Below are positions 7,318-14,780 of a stretch of 23,294 bases of DNA, in pieces. The translations under genes and the position numbers were made by a program. Where the stretch lies: assembly GCF_905372745.1 (NCBI RefSeq), contig NZ_CAJPQR010000036.1:1-23294 (forward strand). The letters run 5' to 3'. Positions within the stretch are counted from its first letter, which is position 1; the number at the start of each line of letters is the position of its first letter. The DNA comes from an uncultured Campylobacter sp. GTDB lineage: Bacteria > Campylobacterota > Campylobacteria > Campylobacterales > Campylobacteraceae. The notes under the pieces are model-generated. The model ran no database searches. It was not told where the DNA came from and saw only the letters and a program-made list of their open reading frames with translations.

Positions 7318-8775
7318 ATGGTTAAATCTAAAATTTTCGCCGCTCTTGCAGCGCTTTGCTTTGGACTAAATTTAAGCGCTAGCGAGCTGGATGGCAGGTG
7401 GAGCATCGTCTCGGCAAATATAGACGGGCAGGAGGTGCAAACGGCGGGGCAAAAGTGCTTTGAAGATTCGTTCTTCGAGGTTAGCGGCCGCGAGGCAAAG
7501 CTAGGCCTTAGCTCCGTAGGCGAGGACGGCGCGTGCAAAAGCGGCGCGGCAAGCTACGCCTTTAAAAGCATAGGTGCTGGCAAATACGCGCTGGGTCCTA
7601 TCGGCGAGTTTTGGCTAGAAAAAGACGCGCTAAAGATGAAGCAGTCCTTAGACGGCGGCAATTTTATCGTCTTTTCTTTCAAAAAAGACGCGGCCGCAAA
7701 CAAAGCCGTGACAACGGCAACCGGCTCAAATTTGAGCGCGGACGAGCTAGAGGGCAGATGGGAGATCGACTCGGTCGCAGCACAGGGGCAGACGTTTAAA
7801 ACGGCTGGCCAAAAGTGCTTTGAGGATTCGTTTTTCCAGATAGCAGGCGGCAAAGCAACGGTCAGTATCGTAGCGGCAAATCCGGACGGCACGTGCAAAA
7901 TAGGCGAAGGAGAAAGCGGCTACAAAAGCCTTGGCGCAGGTAGGTACGCGCTAGATAACGATGCGGGTGAATTTAGGCTAAAAAACGGCTCGCTCGAATA
8001 CGAACAAAGCGCGGGCGGCATCGTGTTTACCTTTAAAAAAAGCCGTGCGGCACAGGCTAGCTCAAATCGGGCGCAAGCCAAATCAAGCTCAAATTTAGAG
8101 CCCCAAAAAGACCCTAGCGTCAAGCATAGCGACGCGGGAGCGAACAAAAAAGGCACGGGCGTGTTTGTAGGCAAGTGGTTCTTTATAAACACCAATACCG
8201 ACATATCCTTTTATCTGCGCGACGACGGCACTTACGCGAGCCGTTTAGGAAAGCCCGACTGGCGCACGCGCATCGACGGCACGTATAAAAAAGACGGCAA
8301 AAAAATCGTACGAACCGCCAACGACGGCGAGCAAAGCACATATAGCTGCGAGAATGCGGATTGCACGTTTTTGTTGAGCGACGGCGGATATCATCTCTTT
8401 AACGCTCAAATCTTAAATGAGGTGCCAAAGGGCAGCTACTCATTCACCTCCGTTGGCTCCATGTCCATTTACAACGCCTCGGGCGATTTGGACGTCGTTG
8501 GCGGAGGCGTGAGCGGGTACTATGACTTCGACGGCAAAGGACGATTTAAGGACGGCAGTTCGTCCTACTCCTCCGCCGCCATGAGCAATGTGGGCGGCGG
8601 CGGAACAAGATCTAGCAGTAGCGCGGGCTCATATACGCTAGATGCGGGCGAGCTCACGCTCAGATACGACGACGGACGGACGCAGCGACATAGCTTTTTT
8701 TACATCCCACCCACTAGCGAAGGCAAGGCAGGCGGAGCGGTCATCGACGGCGTGATATATTTTTTGGACGAATAA
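7318..8775 (+). CDS. Secreted protein with two lipocalin-like repeats (paralogue 1)
   Basis: A 485-residue protein of unknown function with a Sec signal peptide (residues 1-22, likely cut after LSA). Two tandem repeats follow, about 23-123 and 142-242. Each starts EL(D/E)GRW and contains AGQKCFEDSFF, one further Cys (Cys47/Cys73 and Cys167/Cys193, likely disulfides), an alternating beta pattern and a closing F(S/T)FKK. This is the layout of small lipocalin-like barrels. A Ser/Ala/Gln/Lys linker (243-282) leads to a beta-rich C-terminal half with two more possible modules: GKWFF...DGTY...RIDGTYKKDG (285-340) and GYYDFDGKGRF...GSYTLDAGELTLRYDDG (400-453). Cys344 and Cys349 are close together in this half. 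It is likely exported to the periplasm or cell surface; no lipobox or sorting signal is seen. A full paralogue follows 83 bases downstream. Confidence 0.85.
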   Translation: MVKSKIFAALAALCFGLNLSASELDGRWSIVSANIDGQEVQTAGQKCFEDSFFEVSGREAKLGLSSVGEDGACKSGAASYAFKSIGAGKYALGPIGEFWLEKDALKMKQSLDGGNFIVFSFKKDAAANKAVTTATGSNLSADELEGRWEIDSVAAQGQTFKTAGQKCFEDSFFQIAGGKATVSIVAANPDGTCKIGEGESGYKSLGAGRYALDNDAGEFRLKNGSLEYEQSAGGIVFTFKKSRAAQASSNRAQAKSSSNLEPQKDPSVKHSDAGANKKGTGVFVGKWFFINTNTDISFYLRDDGTYASRLGKPDWRTRIDGTYKKDGKKIVRTANDGEQSTYSCENADCTFLLSDGGYHLFNAQILNEVPKGSYSFTSVGSMSIYNASGDLDVVGGGVSGYYDFDGKGRFKDGSSSYSSAAMSNVGGGGTRSSSSAGSYTLDAGELTLRYDDGRTQRHSFFYIPPTSEGKAGGAVIDGVIYFLDE

Positions 8776-8780
8776 CAAAA

Positions 8781-8820
8781 CCCGAGCAAATTCGCCGCAT
8801 TCGGTAAATTTGCGGACGGG
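8781..8820 (+). other. Imperfect hairpin between the two secreted paralogues
   Basis: CCCG (8781-8784) pairs with CGGG (8817-8820), GCAAATT (8786-8792) with AATTTGC (8807-8813) and CCG (8795-8797) with CGG (8802-8804), around a CATT loop. There is no T run after it, so it resembles an attenuator or mRNA-processing or stability hairpin more than a full terminator. It begins 6 bases after the stop of paralogue 1. Confidence 0.5.
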
Positions 8821-8858
8821 TTCGCGCAAACCAAGCCTAAATTTATGAAAGGAAAAAT

Positions 8859-10349
8859 ATGGCTAAATTTAAATTTTTCGTAATCCTCGCGGCGCTTTGC
8901 CTCGGATTAAATTTAAGCGCTAGCGAGCTAGAGGGTAGATGGAGCATCGTCTCGGTTACGGCGCAGGGACAGACGTTTAAAGCGGCCGGACAAAAGTGCC
9001 TCAAAGACTCTTTTATCGAGGCTAGCGGCGATAGCGCGCGCCTAAGCCTAAGTAGCGCGGACGGTAAATCCTGCGAAAAAGCCGAACAAAACTTCGCTCT
9101 AAAAAGCCTAGGCGGCGGCAGATACTCGCTTGGCGGCGGCGAGCTGCGGCTAAATAACGGCTCGCTCGAGTACAAACAAGGCACGGACAGCGGCGAGATC
9201 GTATTTACCTTTAAAAAAGACGAGGTAAATTTAGCCGGCATCGTAAGCGGCGCCGTAAACCAAGCAAGCCTCGGCGGTTCAAATTTAAGCGAGATCGAGG
9301 GCAGATGGGAGCTAGTCTCGCTAAAGGCACAGGGGCAGAGCTTTAAAGTCGCAGGACAAAAGTGCTTCGGCGACTCGTTTTTTGAGATCGGCGGCGATGA
9401 AGCGACGGTAGGCATCGTGGGCGTAAACCCGGACGGTTCGTGCAACAATAGCGCGGGCAAAAGCGGCTACAAAAGTTTAGGAGGCGGCAAATACGCGCTT
9501 AGCGCTAAAGGACTGGGCGAGTTTTGGCTAAAAGACGGCATGCTCGAATATAAACAAGTCGCGGACGGGCAAGAGGTCTTATTTGTCTTTAAAAAAAGTG
9601 CAAATAGCGCGCAAGCAAAAGCAAGCAAATCAAGCTCAAATTTGGGCGAGTCCATAAAGCTAGCAAAAGATCCGAGCATCAAACACAGTAGCGCCGGGGC
9701 GAGCAAAAAAGGCTCGGGGGTATTTGGCGGTACGAAATTTAACATGCTTTTAAACACGAGCGAGGATTATTCCTTTTACCTACGCGACGACGGCACCTAC
9801 GCTAGCCGCCTAGAAAAGTCCGACTGGCGCACGCGCATCGACGGCACGTATAAGGTCAAAGACGGCATCCTAACGATAACCAGCAACGACAACTACGATA
9901 CGAGCTACTACTGCGAGAACGACGACTGCACCTTTTTGTGGAACTCGATCGGCACGGGGTATTATATGTTTCAGGCGCAAATTTCAAGCCAAATGCCAAA
10001 AGAGTGTTTCTCGTTTCGCAAGGCCAGCTCATCGTCCCTGCACGGCTGGTCGGGCGGCAGCGATACTGTGAGCGTAGGCGTGAGCGGATACTACTGCTTT
10101 GACGGCAAAGGGCGCTTTAGCTCGGGCGGATCGTCGTATACTATGGCAACCTCGGGTACCCCAGGCGGCAGCATAGACGGGGGCAGCTCAAAATCGCGCA
10201 GAGACGAGGGCTCATACACGCTCGATCAAGGCGAGCTAACGCTAAAATACGACGACGGCACGGTCGTTCGCCACAGCTTTTTCTACGCTCCGCCGCTGGG
10301 CAAGGACAATAAAACTATGGCGATCATCGACGGCGAGGTTTATCGGTAG
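8859..10349 (+). CDS. Secreted protein with two lipocalin-like repeats (paralogue 2)
   Basis: A 496-residue paralogue of the gene just upstream, with the same plan: signal peptide 1-22, repeats at about 23-120 and 146-246 (each with AGQKC and a second Cys: Cys47/Cys72 and Cys169/Cys195), a Ser/Ala/Lys linker (247-288) and a beta-rich C-terminal half with DGTYASRL (311-318), GYYCFDGKGRF (410-420) and GSYTLDQGEL (451-460). It has two extra cysteines, Cys383 and Cys413, at positions that are Tyr and Asp in paralogue 1, so a further disulfide may have been gained. The ribosome binding site is AAAGGA (8848-8853). No separate promoter is evident in the 83-base gap, so it is probably co-transcribed. 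Function is unknown. Confidence 0.85.
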   Translation: MAKFKFFVILAALCLGLNLSASELEGRWSIVSVTAQGQTFKAAGQKCLKDSFIEASGDSARLSLSSADGKSCEKAEQNFALKSLGGGRYSLGGGELRLNNGSLEYKQGTDSGEIVFTFKKDEVNLAGIVSGAVNQASLGGSNLSEIEGRWELVSLKAQGQSFKVAGQKCFGDSFFEIGGDEATVGIVGVNPDGSCNNSAGKSGYKSLGGGKYALSAKGLGEFWLKDGMLEYKQVADGQEVLFVFKKSANSAQAKASKSSSNLGESIKLAKDPSIKHSSAGASKKGSGVFGGTKFNMLLNTSEDYSFYLRDDGTYASRLEKSDWRTRIDGTYKVKDGILTITSNDNYDTSYYCENDDCTFLWNSIGTGYYMFQAQISSQMPKECFSFRKASSSSLHGWSGGSDTVSVGVSGYYCFDGKGRFSSGGSSYTMATSGTPGGSIDGGSSKSRRDEGSYTLDQGELTLKYDDGTVVRHSFFYAPPLGKDNKTMAIIDGEVYR

Positions 10350-10358
10350 CTTTGTTTT

Positions 10359-10391
10359 AGTCCGCCTTTTGCGCTTGGCGGACTGCTTTTT
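10359..10391 (+). terminator. Rho-independent terminator after the secreted paralogue pair
   Basis: An 8-bp stem, AGTCCGCC (10359-10366) with GGCGGACT (10377-10384), a 10-base loop, then GC and five T residues. It begins 10 bases after the stop of paralogue 2. Confidence 0.88.
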
Positions 10392-11606
10392 AGCTCGCCC
10401 TTTTACGTTTTAGCTTTTAGCGCATTTTGATCAAGGGCGCTTTTTGGAAACAAGAAAATTTACTCTGAGAATTACGCGCGGGCCTTTGCTTTTTAGCCTA
10501 CTTCTTAACTAGCCAAATTCGTCTTTGGTTTTTGCTCGTGAGACAAGGACTTTTGTCTTAAGCTAGGAGTTGCTTTTATGGCTTTGGGCGAAATTTAAAC
10601 TCGGGGCTTAATTTTTCATGCCGCCGCCGTTTTATCCGCTATATCGCTAAGCCGCTTAAACGGTATCTGCTTTTAGCTTGCCCAACCAAGACTTAAGATA
10701 ATACGCCTTACTGCTATAAGCAAACGACCGAATAGGCAACACACAACCCCTCGCGCTCTAACCGCGTATTGCGCCTTAAGCTAAATTTAGCGAATACTCG
10801 GCGAGGCAAATATACTGCAACCGCCTAATCTAAAGCTGGAAATATTGTCGCATCCCTAAAAGTCGCAAATCCGACACATCGCTAATAAAGCGCGGTTAAA
10901 CGGCTTTTCTATGAATGCAGGTGGTTTTGCTCGTATGCTACGCTTTGCATCCAACTCTTACTCTTGCGCAAACAGAGTCGTTATGCTTAGCTATTTACGC
11001 CGGTAACCGCACGAAGAGCGTTAGGATTATTTTGCTGCGATATAAGCTTTACAATAGTCTTGCGAAAAGAGCGTTTAAACCGAAAGCATTTAGACGCCAA
11101 AGAAGCTAGTATTTAAACCACGATATCATATAAAAACGGTATTTTAAAGATAAGCGCGTCGTATCTACGCCGGTTCTTCTGCAATCTTGCTAAAAGAGTA
11201 TCTAGACCGACAGCTTTACGCCTGTATATTAAATGCTTCAATCCCCAAAAAGCCGTTAAACGAATTTAGCCAAATGTCTTACGACGATGGCGGCGATAAT
11301 CTAGCCTAAAGCAAATTTGCTCGGCGGCTTGCACCTTCCGCACCTACGTATCTAGGCCAGCGTTCTAGCCAAAAGAGTATCCAAAACTTGCCGGCTGAAA
11401 TATAAATTTAATGCTCTAGAACAGACGTAAGGCTACAGTAAAGAGATTTGATAAGATGGCCTAGCTAACTAGGGCCGCTAGAATTAGAGTATATCAGGCT
11501 TTTTATTTACGGATTTTTAAATGCGGCCTATTTATAGTCCTTGTTTTTGAGGATTTAGGATTGGGTTTTATATCGCGCGCCTTCTTTGGTTTTTCTTTGG
11601 TTGATT
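10392..11606. other. Gene-poor, decayed stretch
   Basis: About 1.2 kb with no intact gene on either strand. Frames are short and lack ribosome binding sites. A 64-codon frame at 10915-11109 is not credible as a gene: it has no good start context and its 3' part lies in a diverged repeat copy. Reading both strands I could not recognise an ancestral protein here, unlike the adjacent comEA remnant. The stretch contains the repeats at 11058-11403. Confidence 0.5.
11058..11403 (+). repeat. Three diverged copies of a ~40-bp repeat
   Basis: Copies are at about 11058-11098, 11185-11222 and 11363-11403. They share the core TCT(T/A)GC-N-AAAAGAG, followed by a T/C-A-rich and ACCGA-like segment. The second and third copies also share an upstream segment CGTATCTA (starting about 11159 and 11347). 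Spacing is about 127 and 178 bases. Unequal spacing and divergence argue against CRISPR. They may be remnants of a duplicated longer unit or of a small mobile repeat. Confidence 0.5.
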
Positions 11607-12100
11607 TTACCGTACTTTAGCTTTTTTGGTTTTTTGTTTTACGTTATCTTGAGTTGTTTGGCTTACCGATGAAGCAGCCTCGTCTTTGATTTGCTCGGTT
11701 TTTTTAGGTAAATTTTTTGGCTTTAGAGGTTTTATCGTTTATTTTGTCTTTAGCCTCGTTAATCTTTTTAGACGCCTTTTGCTTTGCAACAGGGGCATTT
11801 TTCTGCTAACCGATATACCTTTTTAGACTCTCGTAGGTCTTATAGCGGGCACCGTTTACGTTCTTGACATCTTTAGTGCTTGTAAATTTATTCGTTTTTC
11901 TATACTCTATGACGGCGTCTACCTTCGTTGGTTCGAATTCAATAATGGGATATACTTTCGTTGGACCAGTGTCGTTTAGGCTCATAAGCTTTCTTTAGTA
12001 GCGGTATTTAAATTTATAGAAGCAAATAGCATTGATGCGCATGCAAGTATGGATAATACGAATTTGTTAATTGATTTTCTTGTTTAGTTATTTTGATATC
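11607..12100 (-). pseudogene. Decayed ComEA-type helix-hairpin-helix DNA-binding protein
   Basis: Read on the minus strand, broken frames together encode a small exported HhH protein. A hydrophobic signal-like segment (FVLSILACASMLFAS) leads into INLNTATKESL. After a frameshift and stop, a second frame (ATG at 11983-11985) reads MSLNDTGPTKV, then VIEYRKTNKFTSTKDVKNVNG and KTYESLKRYIG to a stop. A third frame gives a Lys/Ala-rich tail (KNAPVAKQKASKKINEAKDK) and a fourth TEQIKDEAASSVSQTTQDN, ending KKAKVR at a stop (11607-11609). The motif order INxNTAT, GIG, IEYR, F(T/S)S, VxGIG is that of ComEA, which binds incoming DNA during natural transformation. Here the HhH glycines are damaged (DTG, GAR). 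No valid start codon remains in the signal-peptide frame. At least three frameshifts make it a pseudogene. Confidence 0.8.
11902..11964 (-). repeat. 33-bp imperfect tandem duplication inside the comEA remnant
   Basis: On the minus strand, the 30-base segment encoding PTKVYPIIEF (11935-11964) is followed after 3 bases by a near copy encoding PTKVDAVIEY (11902-11931). The unit is the helix after the first hairpin of the HhH domain. An intact homologue would have it once, so the duplication is in frame but adds an extra helix. Confidence 0.7.
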
Positions 12101-12296
12101 GTTTTTTATTATAGTGAAAAAGTGGCTTAACCAAGACGGTATTATCGACGCAATGACTCGCTAGCGGCAACTACCAAATCTGGAATTAAGACAAGCTCCC
12201 TATAAATCAATAATACAAATTTAAAGCATCAATGAGAGCTATGCAAGGTAGGACTTTAACAATATCCCCATATTCCAAAATCCTTGGAATAGTTAA
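12101..12296. other. Spacer between accA and the comEA remnant
   Basis: No gene seen. It contains a minus-strand TATAAT (about 12109-12114) that could have been the comEA promoter. There is also a hairpin ATTCCAA (12272-12278) / TTGGAAT (12284-12290) 7 bases beyond the accA stop. This may mark the 3' end of the accA transcript but lacks a T run. Confidence 0.4.
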
Positions 12297-13238
12297 TTAT
12301 TTTCCTTCTTCAAACGCACCGACGGCTAAAATTTTACTAATTCTAGCATTTAAAAGCTGATCTACTTTTAGCTTTTCTAGCTTTTCAAGCTCGGTTATAA
12401 AATAGCTTGCAAGAGCTTTAACGGCGGCTTCTTTATCTCGATGTGCACCGTTTACCGGCTCTTCTATAACATCGTCTATCAAATTTAAATTTTTTAGGTC
12501 GTCGGCAGTTATCTTTAGGGCTTTGGTGGCCTGCTCTTGCTTTAAAGGATCATTCCAAAGTATCGCTGCGCAACCCTCTGGAGAGATGACTGAAAAAACC
12601 GAATTTCGCATCATAGCTAGCTTGTCCGCTACGCCTATAGCTAGAGCCCCGCCGCTTCCGCCTTCGCCTATAACGACGGCTATCATCGGCGTTTTTAAAT
12701 TTGCAAATTCAAATAAATTTCTAGCTATTGCCTCACTTTGACCGCGCTCTTCAGCGGCAACGCCCGGATACGCACCCGGAGTATCTATCAAAAATAGTAT
12801 CGGAAGCCCAAATTTTTCAGCCATTTTAGCTATTCGTAAAGCTTTGCGGTAACCCTCGGGATGAGGCATGCCGAAATTTCTTTTTAGTTTATTTTTGGTT
12901 CCTCGACCCTTTTGCTCACCTATTACGACAACTTTCCTAGAGCCTATATAGCCGATAAAACAAACTATTGCCGCGTCGTCGCGATACGCTCTATCGCCGT
13001 GCAGCTCGTAGTAATCCCTCATCATGCCTTTGATGTAATCAATAGCATAAGGGCGATCCGGGTGTCTTGCTAAAGCAAGGCGCTGAAACTCGTTAAGGTT
13101 TTTGTAAGTTTTAGCAGTTTCTTTTTCTAGATTTTTATTTAGAATTTCTACCGCATGCTCATCGCCGCGAATTCTTGCATTTGCGATGTCGTCGTCTATT
13201 TGCTTGATACTTTGCTCAAAGTCTAGATAACTTGCCAT
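12297..13238 (-). CDS. accA: Acetyl-CoA carboxylase carboxyltransferase subunit alpha
   Basis: Carboxyltransferase alpha subunit. With AccD it transfers carboxyl from carboxybiotin to acetyl-CoA, making malonyl-CoA for fatty acid synthesis. The 313 residues match the usual 312-320. Family blocks visible are EFQRLALARHPDRPYAIDYI, HGDRAYRDD, the crotonase-like FLIDTPGAYPG, the oxyanion-hole GEGGSGGALAIGVAD, and SPEGCAAILW. The ATG overlaps the fabF stop by one base (TAATG), so translation is coupled to fabF. It is the last gene of acpP-fabF-accA. Confidence 0.97.
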   Translation of the reverse strand: MASYLDFEQSIKQIDDDIANARIRGDEHAVEILNKNLEKETAKTYKNLNEFQRLALARHPDRPYAIDYIKGMMRDYYELHGDRAYRDDAAIVCFIGYIGSRKVVVIGEQKGRGTKNKLKRNFGMPHPEGYRKALRIAKMAEKFGLPILFLIDTPGAYPGVAAEERGQSEAIARNLFEFANLKTPMIAVVIGEGGSGGALAIGVADKLAMMRNSVFSVISPEGCAAILWNDPLKQEQATKALKITADDLKNLNLIDDVIEEPVNGAHRDKEAAVKALASYFITELEKLEKLKVDQLLNARISKILAVGAFEEGK

Positions 13239-14446
13239 TATATCTTCTTAAATACGATAGAGCCGTTTGTGCCGCCAAAACCGAAAGAGTTACTCATAAC
13301 GGCATTTAGCTCGGCTTTTCTAGCTATATTTGGTACGTAGTCCAAGTCGCATTCTTCATCTCTAGTCTCGTAGTTTATGGTAGGAGGTATGAGGCCCTCT
13401 TGCATCGCCATTATAGATATAACCGCTTCTATCGCGCCGGCTGCGCCTAAACAGTGCCCGGTTTGCCCCTTGGTCGAGCTAACCGGCGGTACGCTATCTC
13501 CGAAAAGAGCCTTAAGGGCGGCCGTTTCATTTCTATCGTTCGTAGGAGTCGATGTGCCGTGTGCATTTATATAGTCGATTTTTAAATTTCCAGCCATTTT
13601 AAGGGCTTTTTTCATAGCAGATAACGGCCCTTCAAGCGAAGGCGAAGTAATATGATATGCATCGCCGCTCTCGCCAAACCCTACTATCTCGGCATAAATT
13701 TTAGCCCCTCTAGCCTTTGCGCTCTCATACTCTTCAAGTACGAGCGCGCCGGCTCCTTCACCCATGACGAAGCCGTCTCTGTCCTTATCGAACGGACGAG
13801 ATGCGCGCTGTGGATCATCGTTTCTAGTAGAAAGAGCCTTCATAGCGGCAAATCCGCCTATTCCTACTCCGCAAACCGTAGACTCGGAGCCTACTACTAG
13901 CATTTTTTGCGTCTCGCCGATCATTATAGTCTTAGCCGCTTCGATTATGGCGTGAGTAGACGCCGCACATGCCGTTACGCTAGAGATATTGGGTCCTTTT
14001 AAGCCGTGTTCTATCGAAACTATACCGCCTAGCATATTTACTAGAGCAGAAGGTATAAAAAACGGAGAAATTCGTCTTGAACCTTTTTCGAGCAAGGTGT
14101 TGGAATTTTTTTCAATATTAGGCAAACCGCCTATGCCCGCAGCCGAACTAACGCCGAAATTCTCAGCGTCAAATTCGCCGAAATTCGCATCAGTCATGGC
14201 TTCTTTAGCTGCCTTTAGTCCAAGCTGGATAAATCTATCGACCTTTTTGACTTCCTTTGCGTCCAGTACCGTAAGCGGGTCAAAGTCCGTAATCTCGGCA
14301 GCGATCTGAACGGGAAAATCGCTCGCGTCAAAAGAGGTTATCTTTTTTACGCCGGTTTTACCTTCGCAGATAGCCTTAAACGAGCTATCTTTATCAAGTC
14401 CCAAAGCGTTAATCATCCCAATGCCGGTTACTACGACTCTTTTCAA
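13238..14446 (-). CDS. fabF: Beta-ketoacyl-ACP synthase II
   Basis: Condensing enzyme that elongates acyl-ACP with malonyl-ACP. I place the start at the TTG at 14444-14446, giving 402 residues beginning (M)KRVVVTGIGMINALG as in homologues. The ribosome binding site AAGGAG (14453-14458, minus strand) lies 6-7 bases before it. An earlier in-frame TTG at 14459-14461 would put that ribosome binding site inside the coding region and adds five residues not expected for the family. Catalytic residues, in the longer-frame numbering, are Cys165 (TACAAST), His301 (AHGTSTPTND) and His336 (GHCLGAAG). The C-terminal FGFGGTNG is present. The gap from acpP is about 20 bases. Confidence 0.96.
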   Translation of the reverse strand: MKRVVVTGIGMINALGLDKDSSFKAICEGKTGVKKITSFDASDFPVQIAAEITDFDPLTVLDAKEVKKVDRFIQLGLKAAKEAMTDANFGEFDAENFGVSSAAGIGGLPNIEKNSNTLLEKGSRRISPFFIPSALVNMLGGIVSIEHGLKGPNISSVTACAASTHAIIEAAKTIMIGETQKMLVVGSESTVCGVGIGGFAAMKALSTRNDDPQRASRPFDKDRDGFVMGEGAGALVLEEYESAKARGAKIYAEIVGFGESGDAYHITSPSLEGPLSAMKKALKMAGNLKIDYINAHGTSTPTNDRNETAALKALFGDSVPPVSSTKGQTGHCLGAAGAIEAVISIMAMQEGLIPPTINYETRDEECDLDYVPNIARKAELNAVMSNSFGFGGTNGSIVFKKI

Positions 14447-14465
14447 GGTTACTCCTTGCAAAAAC

Positions 14466-14699
14466 TTATTTATTTAGGTTCTCGATGTAGGTTACGACGT
14501 CGTTTATAGTGATTAGTTTCTCGGCGTCGCTATCAGGTATCTCTACTTCAAATTTCTCCTCAAGCGCCATAACCAGCTCAACTACGTCAAGCGAGTCTGC
14601 GCCCAAATCTTCGATAATCTTAGAATCAAGCTTTACCGCATCAGGAGCCACGCTTAGTTGCTCAACCACCACGTCTCTTACGTCATCAAATACTGCCAT
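14466..14699 (-). CDS. acpP: Acyl carrier protein
   Basis: A 77-residue acidic carrier that holds the growing acyl chain on 4'-phosphopantetheine at Ser36, in GADSLD (33-38). The rest (ELVMALEEKFEVEIPDSDAE) is typical of helix II and III of ACP. The ribosome binding site AGGAG (14706-14710, minus strand) precedes the ATG. First gene of acpP-fabF-accA; fabG lies about 80 bases downstream on the same strand at higher coordinates, that is, upstream in transcription. Confidence 0.98.
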   Translation of the reverse strand: MAVFDDVRDVVVEQLSVAPDAVKLDSKIIEDLGADSLDVVELVMALEEKFEVEIPDSDAEKLITINDVVTYIENLNK

Positions 14700-14730
14700 T
14701 TTCTTCTCCTAAAAATTAAAAATTTCGTGA

Positions 14731-14740
14731 TTTTAGTATA
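14731..14740 (-). promoter_or_regulatory. Candidate -10 region for acpP-fabF-accA
   Basis: The minus strand reads TATACTAAAA here, about 32-41 bases before the acpP ATG, within an AT-rich gap of about 80 bases after fabG. It could give acpP its own promoter, as the high demand for ACP would favour. The precise -10 hexamer is ambiguous (TATACT or TAAAAT). Confidence 0.4.
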
Positions 14741-14780
14741 TTTTAGCTTAAAATTTCGCAAAAACGCAAAATTTACGCGC

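Larger units (their letters stand above)
7318..10349 (+). repeat. Tandem gene duplication of secreted lipocalin-like genes
   Basis: The two genes at 7318-8775 and 8859-10349 align over their whole length at protein level and are clearly similar in DNA, for example in the signal-peptide region and in the stretch encoding DGTYASRL and the following RTRIDGTY. Inside each gene the N-terminal domain is itself duplicated. This shows at least two rounds of duplication: first within an ancestral gene, then of the whole gene. The shared two-repeat layout supports that order. Confidence 0.85.

Noticed and set aside
10915..11109. 64-codon frame in the gene-poor region
   Set aside because: Its start context is weak, no recognisable domain is present, and its 3' end is part of a diverged repeat.
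11058..11403. Possible CRISPR array
   Set aside because: Only three diverged copies with spacings of about 127 and 178 bases, and no cas genes in the window.
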